From NCBI GenBank assembly GCA_030447305.1, contig JAUJPC010000002.1, forward strand, positions 190,815 through 254,814: 64,000 bases of DNA, given 5' to 3'. Under the pieces are notes generated by a model. The model did no database searches. It was not told the origin of the DNA and worked only from the letters and a program-made list of their open reading frames with translations. Numbering within the stretch: the stretch's first letter is position 1; every line of letters begins with the position of its first letter. The translations under genes and the position numbers were made by a program. This DNA is from Actinomycetota bacterium. Lineage in GTDB: Bacteria > Actinomycetota > CADDZG01 > JAHWKV01. Positions 17,616 through 26,511 of the stretch are shown here, piece by piece.

Positions 17616-19330
17616 CGGAGCTGGGTCCTCAACCATCCGGACAGCCGTTCGATGGAGTAAACGCTAACGAATATCAGCATCAGGATGGCTCCGGTAACCT
17701 CCCAACGCAGAACTCGGAGGGAGTTGAAGAGCAGAAATCCGATCCCGCCCCCTCCAACCAACCCAAGGATGGTCGAGGTGCGGATGTTGATGTCCAGCAC
17801 GTACAGCACGTGTCCCGCGACGGCCGGCAGCGCCTGCGGGAGCAGCGAAGTGATCATCTCCTGGGGGCGCGTTGCCCCGGTGGCCATCACCGCCTCCCGG
17901 GGGCCCGGCCGGACCTCCTCCAGGGAGTCGGAGACCAGCTTGGCCAGAAATCCCACACTGTAGATCGACAGGGCGAAGGCCCCCGCCATGGGTCCCAGGC
18001 CGATGGCGGCCACAAAGATGACCGCCAGTATCAGCTCCGGGATTCCGCGCCACACCACCAGCCCGTAGCGAGCCGCGGCGTACACCCACTTGGCGGGGGC
18101 CACATTGCGTGCCGCCATCAGGGCGATGGGGATCGACAGTGCGGCTCCGATGATTGTGGCCACGAAGCCGATGGCAATGGTCTCGACCATGGCCGAGAAG
18201 ATCTGGCCTGCCAGGGCGGCATCGATCTGCGAAGGGATCACCTTTGCGGCCACCCGCCCCAGGTCGGGGAGCGCCCACAGCACCTCCAAGGGTGAGAGCT
18301 GCAGTTCGCCGAATGCGTAAACGATCAAGCCCAGGAACATCGCAAGGTAGGCGGCGGCGGTCAGGCGCTCGCGGGTCCAGGGTGGGCGGAGAGATCCGGA
18401 TGCCGGCCGGCCCTTCGCTGGGGTGGGCTGCGGACCTTGACCGAGCGCCTTCCTTCGAGGCCTCCTGCTACCCAGCCCCATCCAGCCGTGGGAGGGGAGG
18501 ACTACCGCGGCATCGCCCAGAAGGGCTCTGCGGATACGCCCGGAGACCAGCTCGAAGAGGCCGATCATGATCACAATCACAATCACAATCCCCAGTGCTT
18601 GAGGGTAGAGAAGACCTCCAAAGGCGTCTCTCAGGGCGAAGCCGATCCCTCCTGCTCCGACAAATCCGAGCACCACCGAAGTTCTCAGGTTGATATCCAG
18701 CCGGTACAGACAAATGCCGACGAACGAGGGGAGTATCTGCGGCCATACCCCGGCGGTGAAGGCCTGCAGGCGGTTGGCCCCAACCGCCTCGGTGGCATGC
18801 CGGGGGCCTTCGTCGATGTTCTCGATGGCGTCGGCTATCAGCTTTCCGATCATGCCGATTGAGTGAAGCGCGATGGCGATCACGCCGGGCAGCACTCCGA
18901 TGCCCAGAACCCGGACAAAGATGGCGGCAAAGACCAGGTCCGGTATCGCCCGGCAGGCGCTTATGAAGCCGCGGGCTGCGCCGGCGGTCCAGCGGTTGGG
19001 GGAGATGTTGCGGGCGGCCAGACCTCCGAGGGGAATGGATACCGCCGCAGCTAGGGCGGTCCCGACAAACGCCATGAGGAAGGTCTCGAGCGCCAGCTCC
19101 AGGACCCGCCCGCCGTCGATCAGCCGAGGGGGCAGCATGCGTTCCATGAGGTTGCGCACATCGGACACCCCCGCGAGGAGTGAGGTGGGGACCATCCCCA
19201 GGTCGCGCCACGACGCTGCGGTTGCCACGGCCAGGCAGGCACCTGTAACTGCCAGAAGGACGCGCCGCTTGGTCCAGGGGGGCGTCAGAGCAAGCATTCC
19301 CGATGCACCCAAGCGGTTATCCAGACGCAC
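17612..19330 (-). CDS. phnE: Fused double permease of the phosphonate ABC transporter (PhnE1-PhnE2)
   Basis: A 572-residue protein that contains two complete PhnE-type permease units. Unit 1 spans about 30-275 (loop AVGANRLQAFTAGVWPQ; RTSVVLGFVGAGGIGF) and unit 2 about 320-572 (MATGATRPQEMITSLLPQA; RTSTILGLVGGGGIGF). The linker (about 280-315) is rich in Arg, Lys and Pro and should be cytoplasmic. Two fused units would make a pseudo-heterodimeric translocation pore on one chain. GTG 19330 directly follows the phnC stop. No frameshift was noticed across this long gene. Confidence 0.9.
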   Translation of the reverse strand: MRLDNRLGASGMLALTPPWTKRRVLLAVTGACLAVATAASWRDLGMVPTSLLAGVSDVRNLMERMLPPRLIDGGRVLELALETFLMAFVGTALAAAVSIPLGGLAARNISPNRWTAGAARGFISACRAIPDLVFAAIFVRVLGIGVLPGVIAIALHSIGMIGKLIADAIENIDEGPRHATEAVGANRLQAFTAGVWPQILPSFVGICLYRLDINLRTSVVLGFVGAGGIGFALRDAFGGLLYPQALGIVIVIVIMIGLFELVSGRIRRALLGDAAVVLPSHGWMGLGSRRPRRKALGQGPQPTPAKGRPASGSLRPPWTRERLTAAAYLAMFLGLIVYAFGELQLSPLEVLWALPDLGRVAAKVIPSQIDAALAGQIFSAMVETIAIGFVATIIGAALSIPIALMAARNVAPAKWVYAAARYGLVVWRGIPELILAVIFVAAIGLGPMAGAFALSIYSVGFLAKLVSDSLEEVRPGPREAVMATGATRPQEMITSLLPQALPAVAGHVLYVLDINIRTSTILGLVGGGGIGFLLFNSLRVLRWEVTGAILMLIFVSVYSIERLSGWLRTQLR

Positions 19331-20146
19331 TTAACGTGCAGTGATAGCGGCGGCTGGGACCGGAGTGCGGGTGGGGTCGGCCTTGCGTTTGCGGGTCTCG
19401 GTGTCCGAGTAGAAGTCTCGCAGATCCGACTCACGCAGATCCGAGGCCGCCGCGTCCAGCACCAGCCGCCCGTCCCTGAGGCCCACCACCCTCTGGCACC
19501 ACCCGAGGGCCATTTCCACCTGATGCAGGCTGCACAGAACGGTCAGATTGAGCTCGAGGCAGCACCTCAGGAGCACATCCATGACCTGCTTGGAGGTCTC
19601 CGGGTCCAAGGAGGCTACCGGCTCGTCCGCCAGCATCAGGTTGGGGCGCTGCATGAGAGCGCGGGCGATGGCTACCCGCTGCTGCTGGCCACCCGACAGG
19701 GTGTCAGCCCGCTGAAAGGCTCGGTCGGCCAGGCCCACCCGCTCCAGTTGAGCCAGAGCATCCCGGCGCTCGGCAATGGGGTAGCCGATGACTCCGGGCC
19801 GGGGACCCTTCAGGCGGCCCAGGGATCCGGAAAGCACGTTTTCCAGGCAGGTCGACCTGCCGACCAGATGGAACTGCTGGAACACGAACCCGATCCGGCG
19901 TCGCAATGAACGCAGGGCGGCCCCCTTGGCCGAGCCTACGTCGGTCCCCAGTACCTCCACTGCTCCCGCGGTGGGCCGGTGCAGCCCGTTCAAGTGACGC
20001 AGCAGCGTGGACTTGCCGGATCCGGACTCACCTACCAGGGCCACCAACTGGCCCACCGGCACCTCCAGGCTGAAGTCCTGGAGGGCGGCGTGGTCGCCGA
20101 AGTGTTTGGTCAGTCCCTGGACCCTGACCGCGTGAGCGACGCTCAT
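19331..20146 (-). CDS. phnC: Phosphonate ABC transporter ATPase PhnC
   Basis: A 271-residue ABC ATPase: Walker A GESGSGKST, RRRIGFVFQQFHLVGR, signature LSGGQQQRVAIARALM, Walker B LMLADEPVASLDP, switch His in CSLHQVEM. ATG 20146 overlaps the phnD stop (ATGA), so translation is coupled to the binding protein. It energises the fused permease encoded next. Confidence 0.93.
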   Translation of the reverse strand: MSVAHAVRVQGLTKHFGDHAALQDFSLEVPVGQLVALVGESGSGKSTLLRHLNGLHRPTAGAVEVLGTDVGSAKGAALRSLRRRIGFVFQQFHLVGRSTCLENVLSGSLGRLKGPRPGVIGYPIAERRDALAQLERVGLADRAFQRADTLSGGQQQRVAIARALMQRPNLMLADEPVASLDPETSKQVMDVLLRCCLELNLTVLCSLHQVEMALGWCQRVVGLRDGRLVLDAAASDLRESDLRDFYSDTETRKRKADPTRTPVPAAAITAR

Positions 20147-21132
20147 GCTTCCTTGCACTTCTCGGATTTGGTGGACTCACATACGGTCCGGATCCCGTCG
20201 TAGAGTTTATCGTCCGCCTCGGCCCAGCCCCACGCACCTTCGTCGGTGAGCTTGCACTCGCCTTGACAGAAGCCGTTCGCCGACAGGTAGTCGCTGTTGG
20301 CTTTTTCGAGGATCAGGTTCTTTATCTCGTCTCTAAGATCCTCAGGGAGGTCCTGATTGACTGCCAGAGGTGATCCGGGGATTACCTCTGACTTCCAGAG
20401 CACCTCCAGCTCACCTTCCTTGAGTGCCCCATCCTGGATGAGCTCGACATCGACCATGGTGTCGAAGGCAAACCCGGCATCACAGTCGCCGTTCTTGACC
20501 GAGAGAGCTGAGGAGTCGTGGCCGCCGGCAAAAACAGGGGTCAATCCTTTCGCCAGATCCGCCTCGGTGCCGCTCTCGATGACTCCCGCCTCGATGAGAC
20601 CTGCGGAGGGGTATAGAAACCCGGAGGTGGAGCCGGGGTCCACAAAGCAAACCTTTTTGCCGGCGTAGTCCTTAAGGCTGGTAATCCCCGAACCCGGCTT
20701 GGTGATGGCGTAGCTCTGGTAGCCGGGCTTGACCCCCTTCTCTTTGACGATTGCGCCCGCCGGCTCGATCTTGGCACCGTTGTTGCGCGCGATCACGTAG
20801 GAGAACGGCCCGAACTGGGCCAGGTCGACCTTTCCGCTGATCATGCCCTCGATTACTCCGGCGTAGTCGGCGGCCTGGATCATCTCAATCTCAATGCCCA
20901 GCTCTTTCTCCAGCATCTTGATTACCGGTTCATAAGCCTCCTGTAGCGAGGTGGACTGCTCGGCAGGCACTGCCGCGAAAACCAGCTTTTCCGGCCGGCC
21001 CGTGCCGGCCTCTTTTGCCTCGCCGTCGGCTGAAGTGGCCTGGGTGTCGCCTCCGCAGGCGGCTCCGGCCAGAGCAATGACCATCAGGACAAGCAGCCGG
21101 CGTGACGCGCTTAACGGACGTCTTATGGACAT
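20143..21132 (-). CDS. phnD: Phosphonate ABC transporter substrate-binding protein PhnD
   Basis: A 329-residue binding protein with a lipoprotein signal (ALAGAAC) and PhnD features: DLAQFGPFSYVIARNNGA, GITSLKDYAGKKVCFVDPGSTSGFLYPSA and FAGGHDSSALSV. The ATG at 21132 has a perfect AAGGAGG five bases upstream; the frame is open beyond it but that part has no ribosome site. It captures phosphonate outside the membrane for PhnC and the fused PhnE. First gene of the minus-strand phn operon, with a PhnF-like operator about 100 bases upstream. Confidence 0.93.
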   Translation of the reverse strand: MSIRRPLSASRRLLVLMVIALAGAACGGDTQATSADGEAKEAGTGRPEKLVFAAVPAEQSTSLQEAYEPVIKMLEKELGIEIEMIQAADYAGVIEGMISGKVDLAQFGPFSYVIARNNGAKIEPAGAIVKEKGVKPGYQSYAITKPGSGITSLKDYAGKKVCFVDPGSTSGFLYPSAGLIEAGVIESGTEADLAKGLTPVFAGGHDSSALSVKNGDCDAGFAFDTMVDVELIQDGALKEGELEVLWKSEVIPGSPLAVNQDLPEDLRDEIKNLILEKANSDYLSANGFCQGECKLTDEGAWGWAEADDKLYDGIRTVCESTKSEKCKEA

Positions 21133-21227
21133 TGAATCCTCCTTATGGGCTTTGTTCCTCGGACGATAGCGAAGCAATGTGGTCTCCCCGTGACCGGACC
21201 GCGTACGGAATGTGAACTGCTTAAGAA

Positions 21228-21243
21228 GGTTGTATGAACAACC
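21228..21243. promoter_or_regulatory. Probable PhnF operator, copy 1
   Basis: GGTTGT (21228-21233), spacer ATGA, ACAACC (21238-21243): a perfect inverted repeat. Its core GTTGT-N4-ACAAC is identical in arms and spacing to the repeat at 21880-21897 before phnF. It sits between divergent phnD and the GNAT gene. Confidence 0.6.
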
Positions 21244-21300
21244 CGGGCCCGGAGTAAGGACCGGTTGCGCCTGCCTCCACGCCGTGGTTTGGTTGCCCGG

Positions 21301-21908
21301 ATGGAACATTCAAGGGTCACCCAGCTGAAGGGATGGTCGGGCGCTTCGGGCGGCGGCCCGGATCAGTGGACCGTCCAACCGGCTGGGCCCATTGATGCCC
21401 CGCACCTTGCGCGCCTGCGGTGGGAGTTCCGGTGTGAAGTCGCCGGGAACGAGGGTGTGGTCGAAGAGGCAGCCAGGTTCCTGATCCGGTGCAGTGACTG
21501 GATGACCGCCAGGCTGGCCGAGCCCGGTTCCTGGCGGGCCTGGTGCGGGTGGGCAGGTGGAAATCCGGTGGGGACGGCCTGGGCCCAGATGATTGAGAAG
21601 ATTCCTAATCCGGTTGACGAGATGGAGCTGCTTGGCTACGTGAGCAGCGTGTATGTGAAGCCGGGACACCGCGGCCGGGGATTAGGCCGGGCCCTTACCG
21701 CTGCCGCCGTGGACTGGTGCCGGCGTTCCGGCGCGGCGGAGTAATACTTTGGCCGACCCCCGCCTCCCGGTCGATGTACTCGCAGTCCGAGTTCCAGGCC
21801 GCCGGTGACATCTTCCGGCGGGTATTTCTTTCCAACCCCCAGCCCCTGGTCGAACAGCAGCATAGTCCCCCGTCCGGTCAAGTTGTCAAGACAACTTCAC
21901 TGTCGTAA
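21301..21908 (+). CDS. GNAT N-acetyltransferase, one frameshift
   Basis: A GNAT acyltransferase with a PhnO-like place in the cluster. The acetyl-CoA loop is GHRGRGLGRALTAAAVDW. The first frame ends at a TAA (21742-21744) right after CRRSGAAE; in another frame the family C-terminus continues as VILWPTPASRSMYSQSEF and ends at 21908. Restoring one G (GGAGTA to GGAGGTA) joins the two as AAE-VILWPT. The start at ATG 21301 is uncertain. It sits between the two PhnF-like operators and ends ten bases before phnF, so it probably belongs to the phosphonate regulon. Substrate unknown. Confidence 0.65.
21880..21897. promoter_or_regulatory. Probable PhnF operator, copy 2 (autoregulatory)
   Basis: AAGTTGTC (21880-21887), AA, GACAACTT (21890-21897): a perfect 8-bp inverted repeat ending 20 bases before the phnF start. 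GntR/HutC-type repressors bind palindromes of this size. It lies within the 3' end of the GNAT gene. Confidence 0.7.
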
Positions 21909-21917
21909 GGTGAGGCC

Positions 21918-22628
21918 ATGACAGTTACCTACCAGGCCCTGGCCGACGAGCTGGCAACGTCCCTGATTCGGCAGGATCCCGGTTCACGGGTCGTATCGGA
22001 GAATGAGCTGAGCCGCCTTCACGCGGTCAGCCGGCTCACCGCGAGAGCGGCCCTCCAGGAGTTGGAACGACGCCACCTGGTGCGTCGGGTCCGCGGCTCC
22101 GGAACCTTTGTTGCGCGGCGGGTGGAGTACCGAATCGCCGCCGACATGCCTCCCAGCTTCCAGGCCACGGTCCGCCGCTCCGGCGGGATGCCCAGTATGC
22201 GGCTGGTCGATAGCCGTGCGGTGGCGCCACCGCCGGCCATCCGCACCGGGTTGAAGCTCAGCCCCGCCGCCAAGACATTGCGCCTGACCCGGCTAGGATC
22301 CGTCGACGGTCTGCTGGCCAGTCACACCACCACCTGGTTGCCGCTCGGCCTCGCACCCACCCTGGCCGATCGCCTGGGAGGAGCAGCCTCTTTGATGCAG
22401 GAGCTCACCGATCTGGGGTTCGATCCGCGGCGCCGCTGGTACCGGGCGGAGATGGATGTTGTTCCCGTCCATATCGCGGAGGAGCTGGAGATAGAGGGAC
22501 GTCCACTGGTCTGGCACACGACCGGGCTGAACGGCGACGGTCCAAACGGCAGGCTGCTGGAGATGACCGAAGCGTGGATGCGGCCGGACGTGTTTCAGGT
22601 CCGGCTCGAGCTCGGCTCGGCACCATGA
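21918..22628 (+). CDS. phnF: GntR/HutC-family transcriptional regulator PhnF
   Basis: A 236-residue repressor. The N-terminal winged helix has SENELSRLHAVSRLTARAALQELE and RVRGSGTFV, typical of GntR proteins. The C-terminal part is a UTRA-type effector domain of the HutC/PhnF branch (LLASHTTTWLP; EMTEAWMRPDVFQV). It heads the phnG-L operon and its stop overlaps the phnG start (ATGA). The inverted repeats at 21228 and 21880 are its likely binding sites. Effector unknown; phosphonates or a pathway intermediate are candidates. Confidence 0.9.
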   Translation: MTVTYQALADELATSLIRQDPGSRVVSENELSRLHAVSRLTARAALQELERRHLVRRVRGSGTFVARRVEYRIAADMPPSFQATVRRSGGMPSMRLVDSRAVAPPPAIRTGLKLSPAAKTLRLTRLGSVDGLLASHTTTWLPLGLAPTLADRLGGAASLMQELTDLGFDPRRRWYRAEMDVVPVHIAEELEIEGRPLVWHTTGLNGDGPNGRLLEMTEAWMRPDVFQVRLELGSAP

Positions 22629-23053
22629 CGCAAACTCTCTCCGCGGAACGACGGGCCGAGCTGCTTTCGGTGGCCGATCGCGATCCGCTCATCGCTTTGG
22701 CCGAACGGTGCATCTCATCCTCTTCCCCCGAGGTCACTCTGCCTCCCGAGGTGGGCACGATTGCGATGGTTGTCAGGGAACCCATAGTCCACGATCAGCT
22801 GATCCTCGCCGACATCCTCGTGACCCGTGCCGAGGTGTCGTGGGAAGGGACCAGCGGATGGGCTATGCGGCTGGGGAACGATCGCGTCGCCACTCTGGCC
22901 GCGGCAGTTTGCGACGCCGAGGCACAGGCCGGCCGGCCCCTCTGCCGTGAAGTCGAAGACCTGTGCCGGGCAGCCGCTTCCGGCGAGGCATCGTCCATGG
23001 AAGCGCAGTGGGCCGAGCTGGCACCAACCGTCGTCAGTTTCGAGGAGATGTGA
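22625..23053 (+). CDS. phnG: C-P lyase subunit PhnG
   Basis: A 142-residue subunit of the C-P lyase core complex PhnGHIJ, which with PhnI attaches phosphonate to the ribose of ATP with loss of adenine. Family features: RRAELLSVADRDPLIALAE at the N-terminus, VREPIVHDQLILADILVTRAEV in the middle, and MRLGNDRVATLAAAVCDAE near the end. ATG 22625 overlaps the phnF stop. Confidence 0.93.
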   Translation: MTQTLSAERRAELLSVADRDPLIALAERCISSSSPEVTLPPEVGTIAMVVREPIVHDQLILADILVTRAEVSWEGTSGWAMRLGNDRVATLAAAVCDAEAQAGRPLCREVEDLCRAAASGEASSMEAQWAELAPTVVSFEEM

Positions 23054-23058
23054 GGGCA

Positions 23059-23646
23059 ATGTCCACTATCAAGATATCGACCCGGCTTGGACCTTCCGCC
23101 ACCCACAGTATCTTCCGGACAATTCTGAAGGCACTGGCGAACCCGGGCCGCGTTTTGGAGCTGGATACTCCGCCGGAGTTTCCTCCTGCCGCTCTTCTGC
23201 CACTTGTGCTGTCCGACTTCACCTGCACTGTGGCGCTCGTTGGAGAAGGCGCGGCCGAGGCCGAGGTCTGGCTGGCTGCTGCAACCGGGGCCATCATGGC
23301 TCCGCCCGCCATGGCCGATCAGGTGGTGGTTCTGGACCCGACCGCAGCTTCGCCCCTTCTGATCGAGGATCTGAGAAGGGGCACGTCCCTGGCGCCCGAA
23401 GAGGGAGCGCGCCTGGCTCTGGCGGTCTCGGAGTTGGAGTCGGGGCCGCTTCGACTGAGATTGAGCGGGCCGGGCGTCCGCAACCATATGGACCTGGCTT
23501 TGGCCGGGCCGTCGGCGGCTGCCTTCAGTGCGCTGAGACGAGTCAATGCGGCGTTTCCAATGGGCATCGACACCTGGCTGTTTGCGCCGGACGGACGCAT
23601 CGCCGCACTCTCGCGAAGCACCCAAATAATCGTGGAAGACATCTAG
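23059..23646 (+). CDS. phnH: C-P lyase subunit PhnH
   Basis: A 195-residue subunit of the core complex; PhnH forms the outer subunits of the symmetric PhnGHIJ assembly. It starts with the family segment HSIFRTILKALANPGRV and has PLRLRLSGPGV and FPMGIDTWLFAPDGRIAALS near the end. ATG 23059 is preceded by GAGGG and lies five bases after the phnG stop. The stop directly abuts the phnI start. Confidence 0.92.
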   Translation: MSTIKISTRLGPSATHSIFRTILKALANPGRVLELDTPPEFPPAALLPLVLSDFTCTVALVGEGAAEAEVWLAAATGAIMAPPAMADQVVVLDPTAASPLLIEDLRRGTSLAPEEGARLALAVSELESGPLRLRLSGPGVRNHMDLALAGPSAAAFSALRRVNAAFPMGIDTWLFAPDGRIAALSRSTQIIVEDI

Positions 23647-24855
23647 ATGGGATACGTCGCCGCCAAGGGAGGCCTGGAGGCCATCCTGGCCGCCGAAGAT
23701 CTGGTTCGCCGGTCGAGGCTGTCGGGGTCGAGCCCCCTTCTTGGTATCGACCAGCTTCAGGAGAGGGCCCGTCTGGCGGTGGACCGGGTCATGGGGGAAG
23801 CGGGTCTGTGGGCACCTGAGCTGGCGGCCCGGGCATTCAGGCAGGCCGAGGGCGACGTCGTAGAGGCCGCCCACCTCCTTCGGGCGTTTCGCACGAACCT
23901 ACCGAGGTTCGCGATGACATCCGTAGTCGCCGCCGACGAGATGGTTCCTCTCAGGCGGATAGTGCCCGCCTACCGGACTCCGCCGGGCCCCCAGCTGCTG
24001 GGCCGGACGTCCGACTACACCGGCCGCCTGCTGGACCTGTCACCCGAGGCTCCGAGCAGCGAGCTCGAAGATGAAGGCCGCTCCTCCAACGCTACTGGAG
24101 CGGCCGCGACCAACGGCACGGGATCGACAGCCTCCGGGAATCCTGGTGGCGGCGAAGGAGGACTGACAACGCACCGCCGCCTCTACGAGCTGTTGCGGGA
24201 TCTGGACCTGGTCGTCGACCGTAGGCGTGACATCGCAGCAGGCGACGATCCTGAGCCCTACGACATCACCCGTCTCCCGGTACGTCCAGGCGTTCCTCGT
24301 TCGGCCCGCCTGGCGGTAATGGCCCGGGCGGAGACCGGCGCCCTGGTGAACCTGTGGTACCGCAACATCCTGGGAACCGACATGCACCTGCACGAGGTAA
24401 CGCTTGGAGAGGTTCGCCACGGTCTTCTGCCGCTCCCGGTGATCCATCCGCACACCGGCCGGCCTGTGGTTGTGGGCCGTATTCGAGCCACCGAGGCAGA
24501 GGCTATCGAGGACCTGAGTGGGGAGGGACGCGACCGCAGCCGGTTCGACGTCGGTTACGGAGTCTGCGTGGGGCACAACGAGCGCAAGGCGATCGCCATG
24601 GCGAACCTCGACATTGCGGTGGAGCTTGACGCCGGTAAGGGTTCGTTGGAGCAGACCGTTCTCATGACCACCGACGCTCTGGATTCCTCCGGCTTTCTGG
24701 AACACCTCAAGCTGCCGCACTACGTGACGTTTCGATCGATGGTCGAACGCAAGCTGGCCGTTCGGGAGGCTGCTGCCCAAAAGGTCGGCGACGACCATGA
24801 AGCCGCTCCGATGGATCGGGCGCCCGACGCGGTTCTGGCGGGCGAGCCGGCATGA
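23647..24855 (+). CDS. phnI: C-P lyase subunit PhnI
   Basis: A 402-residue PhnI, the nucleosidase subunit that works with PhnG, PhnH and PhnL to make ribose 1-phosphonate 5-triphosphate from ATP and phosphonate. It opens with MGYVAAKGGLEAI, the family hallmark, and has DITRLPVRPGVPRSARL, EVTLGEVRHGLLPLPV, YGVCVGHNERKAIAMA and LPHYVTFRSMV. A Gly/Asn/Ser-rich linker lies near residues 135-175 and looks like a species-specific loop. The stop overlaps phnJ (ATGA). Confidence 0.95.
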   Translation: MGYVAAKGGLEAILAAEDLVRRSRLSGSSPLLGIDQLQERARLAVDRVMGEAGLWAPELAARAFRQAEGDVVEAAHLLRAFRTNLPRFAMTSVVAADEMVPLRRIVPAYRTPPGPQLLGRTSDYTGRLLDLSPEAPSSELEDEGRSSNATGAAATNGTGSTASGNPGGGEGGLTTHRRLYELLRDLDLVVDRRRDIAAGDDPEPYDITRLPVRPGVPRSARLAVMARAETGALVNLWYRNILGTDMHLHEVTLGEVRHGLLPLPVIHPHTGRPVVVGRIRATEAEAIEDLSGEGRDRSRFDVGYGVCVGHNERKAIAMANLDIAVELDAGKGSLEQTVLMTTDALDSSGFLEHLKLPHYVTFRSMVERKLAVREAAAQKVGDDHEAAPMDRAPDAVLAGEPA

Positions 24856-25733
24856 GCCTGAACGCACTCCTGGAAGACACGGGATCGGCGGACAACGGCT
24901 ATGGATCCGGCATCATGGACGAGCACACCAAGCGGGACATCCGCCGGGCTCTTCTGAGCGCGGTCGCCGTCCCCGGGTATCAGGTGCCCTTCGGGTCGCG
25001 GGAGATGCCGGTGGCAAGGGGTTGGGGATCGGGAGGACTGCAGATAACCCTCGCTATCGTCGGGGACGCCGATGTGGTGAAGGTTATCGACCAGGGCGAC
25101 GATGCAGGGGTCAATGCAACCAACCTGCGCCGGCTGATTGTTGGGTCCACCGGCGCCGCCGAGACCACGGTCACCGCTGAGGCGTCGATCATCCAGACCC
25201 GCCACCGGATTCCGGAGGAGCCCCTGAAGTCCGATCAGATTCTGGTCCTTCAGGTGCCGGTGCCTGAGCCCCTTCGGGGCGTCGAGCGCGATATGCGGGA
25301 GCTTCGCCGCATGCACGCCGAGGACGACTACGCCCGCCTGTGGGTGAGCCTGTACGAGGACAAGGTGCGCAACGGCGTGATAACCCGGACCACCGGGTAT
25401 CCGTGCATGATCGGCGGTCGCTACGTCATGGCGACCACGCCGATTCCACGCTGGGACTGCCCGAAGCTGCACCAGGCCCATCACCTGTCCCTGTTCGGCG
25501 CCGGCCGGGAGAAGCGCATCTATGCCGTGCCGCCCTACACCGATGTCGAGCCGGTCACCTTCGACGACGTGCCGTTCGAGGTGGAGCGTTCACCCGGGCG
25601 ATGTGACAGATGCGGTGCCGTCGGTTGGACAGAGTCCTTCCTGATCGAGGTTCCCAACTCCCGCACCTGGGTTTGTTCGGACACCGATTACTGCGCCCGG
25701 AGGCGCTTGAAGGACCGCCGGGTGAAGGCGTGA
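24852..25733 (+). CDS. phnJ: Carbon-phosphorus lyase PhnJ
   Basis: The radical SAM enzyme that breaks the C-P bond of 5-phosphoribosyl 1-phosphonate, releasing the alkane and a ribose cyclic phosphate. The 293-residue protein keeps the iron-sulfur Cys set C251, C254, C275 and C281 (C-x2-C-x20-C-x5-C), close to the E. coli spacing. The conserved VPGYQVPFGSREMP with Gly42 matches the glycine proposed to carry a radical. Start ATG overlaps phnI; the end overlaps phnK (GTGA). Presence of an intact PhnJ means the cluster is catalytically credible. Confidence 0.96.
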   Translation: MSLNALLEDTGSADNGYGSGIMDEHTKRDIRRALLSAVAVPGYQVPFGSREMPVARGWGSGGLQITLAIVGDADVVKVIDQGDDAGVNATNLRRLIVGSTGAAETTVTAEASIIQTRHRIPEEPLKSDQILVLQVPVPEPLRGVERDMRELRRMHAEDDYARLWVSLYEDKVRNGVITRTTGYPCMIGGRYVMATTPIPRWDCPKLHQAHHLSLFGAGREKRIYAVPPYTDVEPVTFDDVPFEVERSPGRCDRCGAVGWTESFLIEVPNSRTWVCSDTDYCARRRLKDRRVKA

Positions 25734-26509
25734 GGGAAACGGAAACCTGGGCACTTTCGGTCCAGGGTCTGACCAAGAGCTATGGCGGCCGTTTGGCGGT
25801 GGACGATGTTTCGTTCAATGTGGCGCCCGGAGAGGCGTTGGGGATAGTAGGAGAGTCCGGTTCCGGCAAGACCTCGGTGCTTCGGTGCTTGGCGGGAGAT
25901 CTCGACGAGGATTCCGGCCGGGCCTATATGAGCGGCCTCGACGGAGGGCAGACCAATATCTTCTCACTCACCCCCGCCGAGCGGCGGGCTCTCAGGGTGA
26001 GCCGGCTCGCAATGGTCTATCAGGATCCCGCGCTTGGTTTGGATCTAGGAATCAGCGCAGGGGGCAACGTGGCAGAGCGGCTGACCGCGGCGGGCTGGAG
26101 GTCGTTCGGGGCGATCCGGCAGCGGGCTGCCCATCTGCTGGAGCGCACGGAGGTTCCCCGGGAGCGTATGGATGACCTGGTCTCCACCTTTTCCGGGGGC
26201 ATGCGGCAAAGGGTCCAGCTGGCCAAGGCGCTGGCTACCAACCCTCCCGTGCTGCTGCTGGACGAGCCCACCACCGGGCTGGATGCCTCGGTGGCGGCCG
26301 GCGTCCTGGATCTCATCCGCGACCTTCTGGCAGAGTTCAGACTGGCTGCCGTTGTCGTGTCGCACGACTTTTCGGTCATCGAGCTCCTGACCCGGCGGGT
26401 CATGGTGATGCACAACGGCCGCGTGGTGGAAACCGGTCTGACCGACCAGCTTCTCGCCGATCCCCAGGACGCCTACAGCCAGCGGCTGGTCGCCGCGGCA
26501 AGGAGCTAG
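25730..26509 (+). CDS. phnK: C-P lyase ABC-type ATPase PhnK
   Basis: A 259-residue ABC ATPase without permease partner. In E. coli, PhnK docks on PhnJ in the core complex. Features: Walker A GESGSGKTS, QDPALGLD, FSGGMRQRVQLAKALA, LLLDEPTTGLDASV and VVVSHDFSVIELL. The GTG start at 25730 overlaps the phnJ stop; an upstream in-frame start would lie deep in phnJ. Confidence 0.94.
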   Translation: MRETETWALSVQGLTKSYGGRLAVDDVSFNVAPGEALGIVGESGSGKTSVLRCLAGDLDEDSGRAYMSGLDGGQTNIFSLTPAERRALRVSRLAMVYQDPALGLDLGISAGGNVAERLTAAGWRSFGAIRQRAAHLLERTEVPRERMDDLVSTFSGGMRQRVQLAKALATNPPVLLLDEPTTGLDASVAAGVLDLIRDLLAEFRLAAVVVSHDFSVIELLTRRVMVMHNGRVVETGLTDQLLADPQDAYSQRLVAAARS

Positions 26510-26511
26510 CC

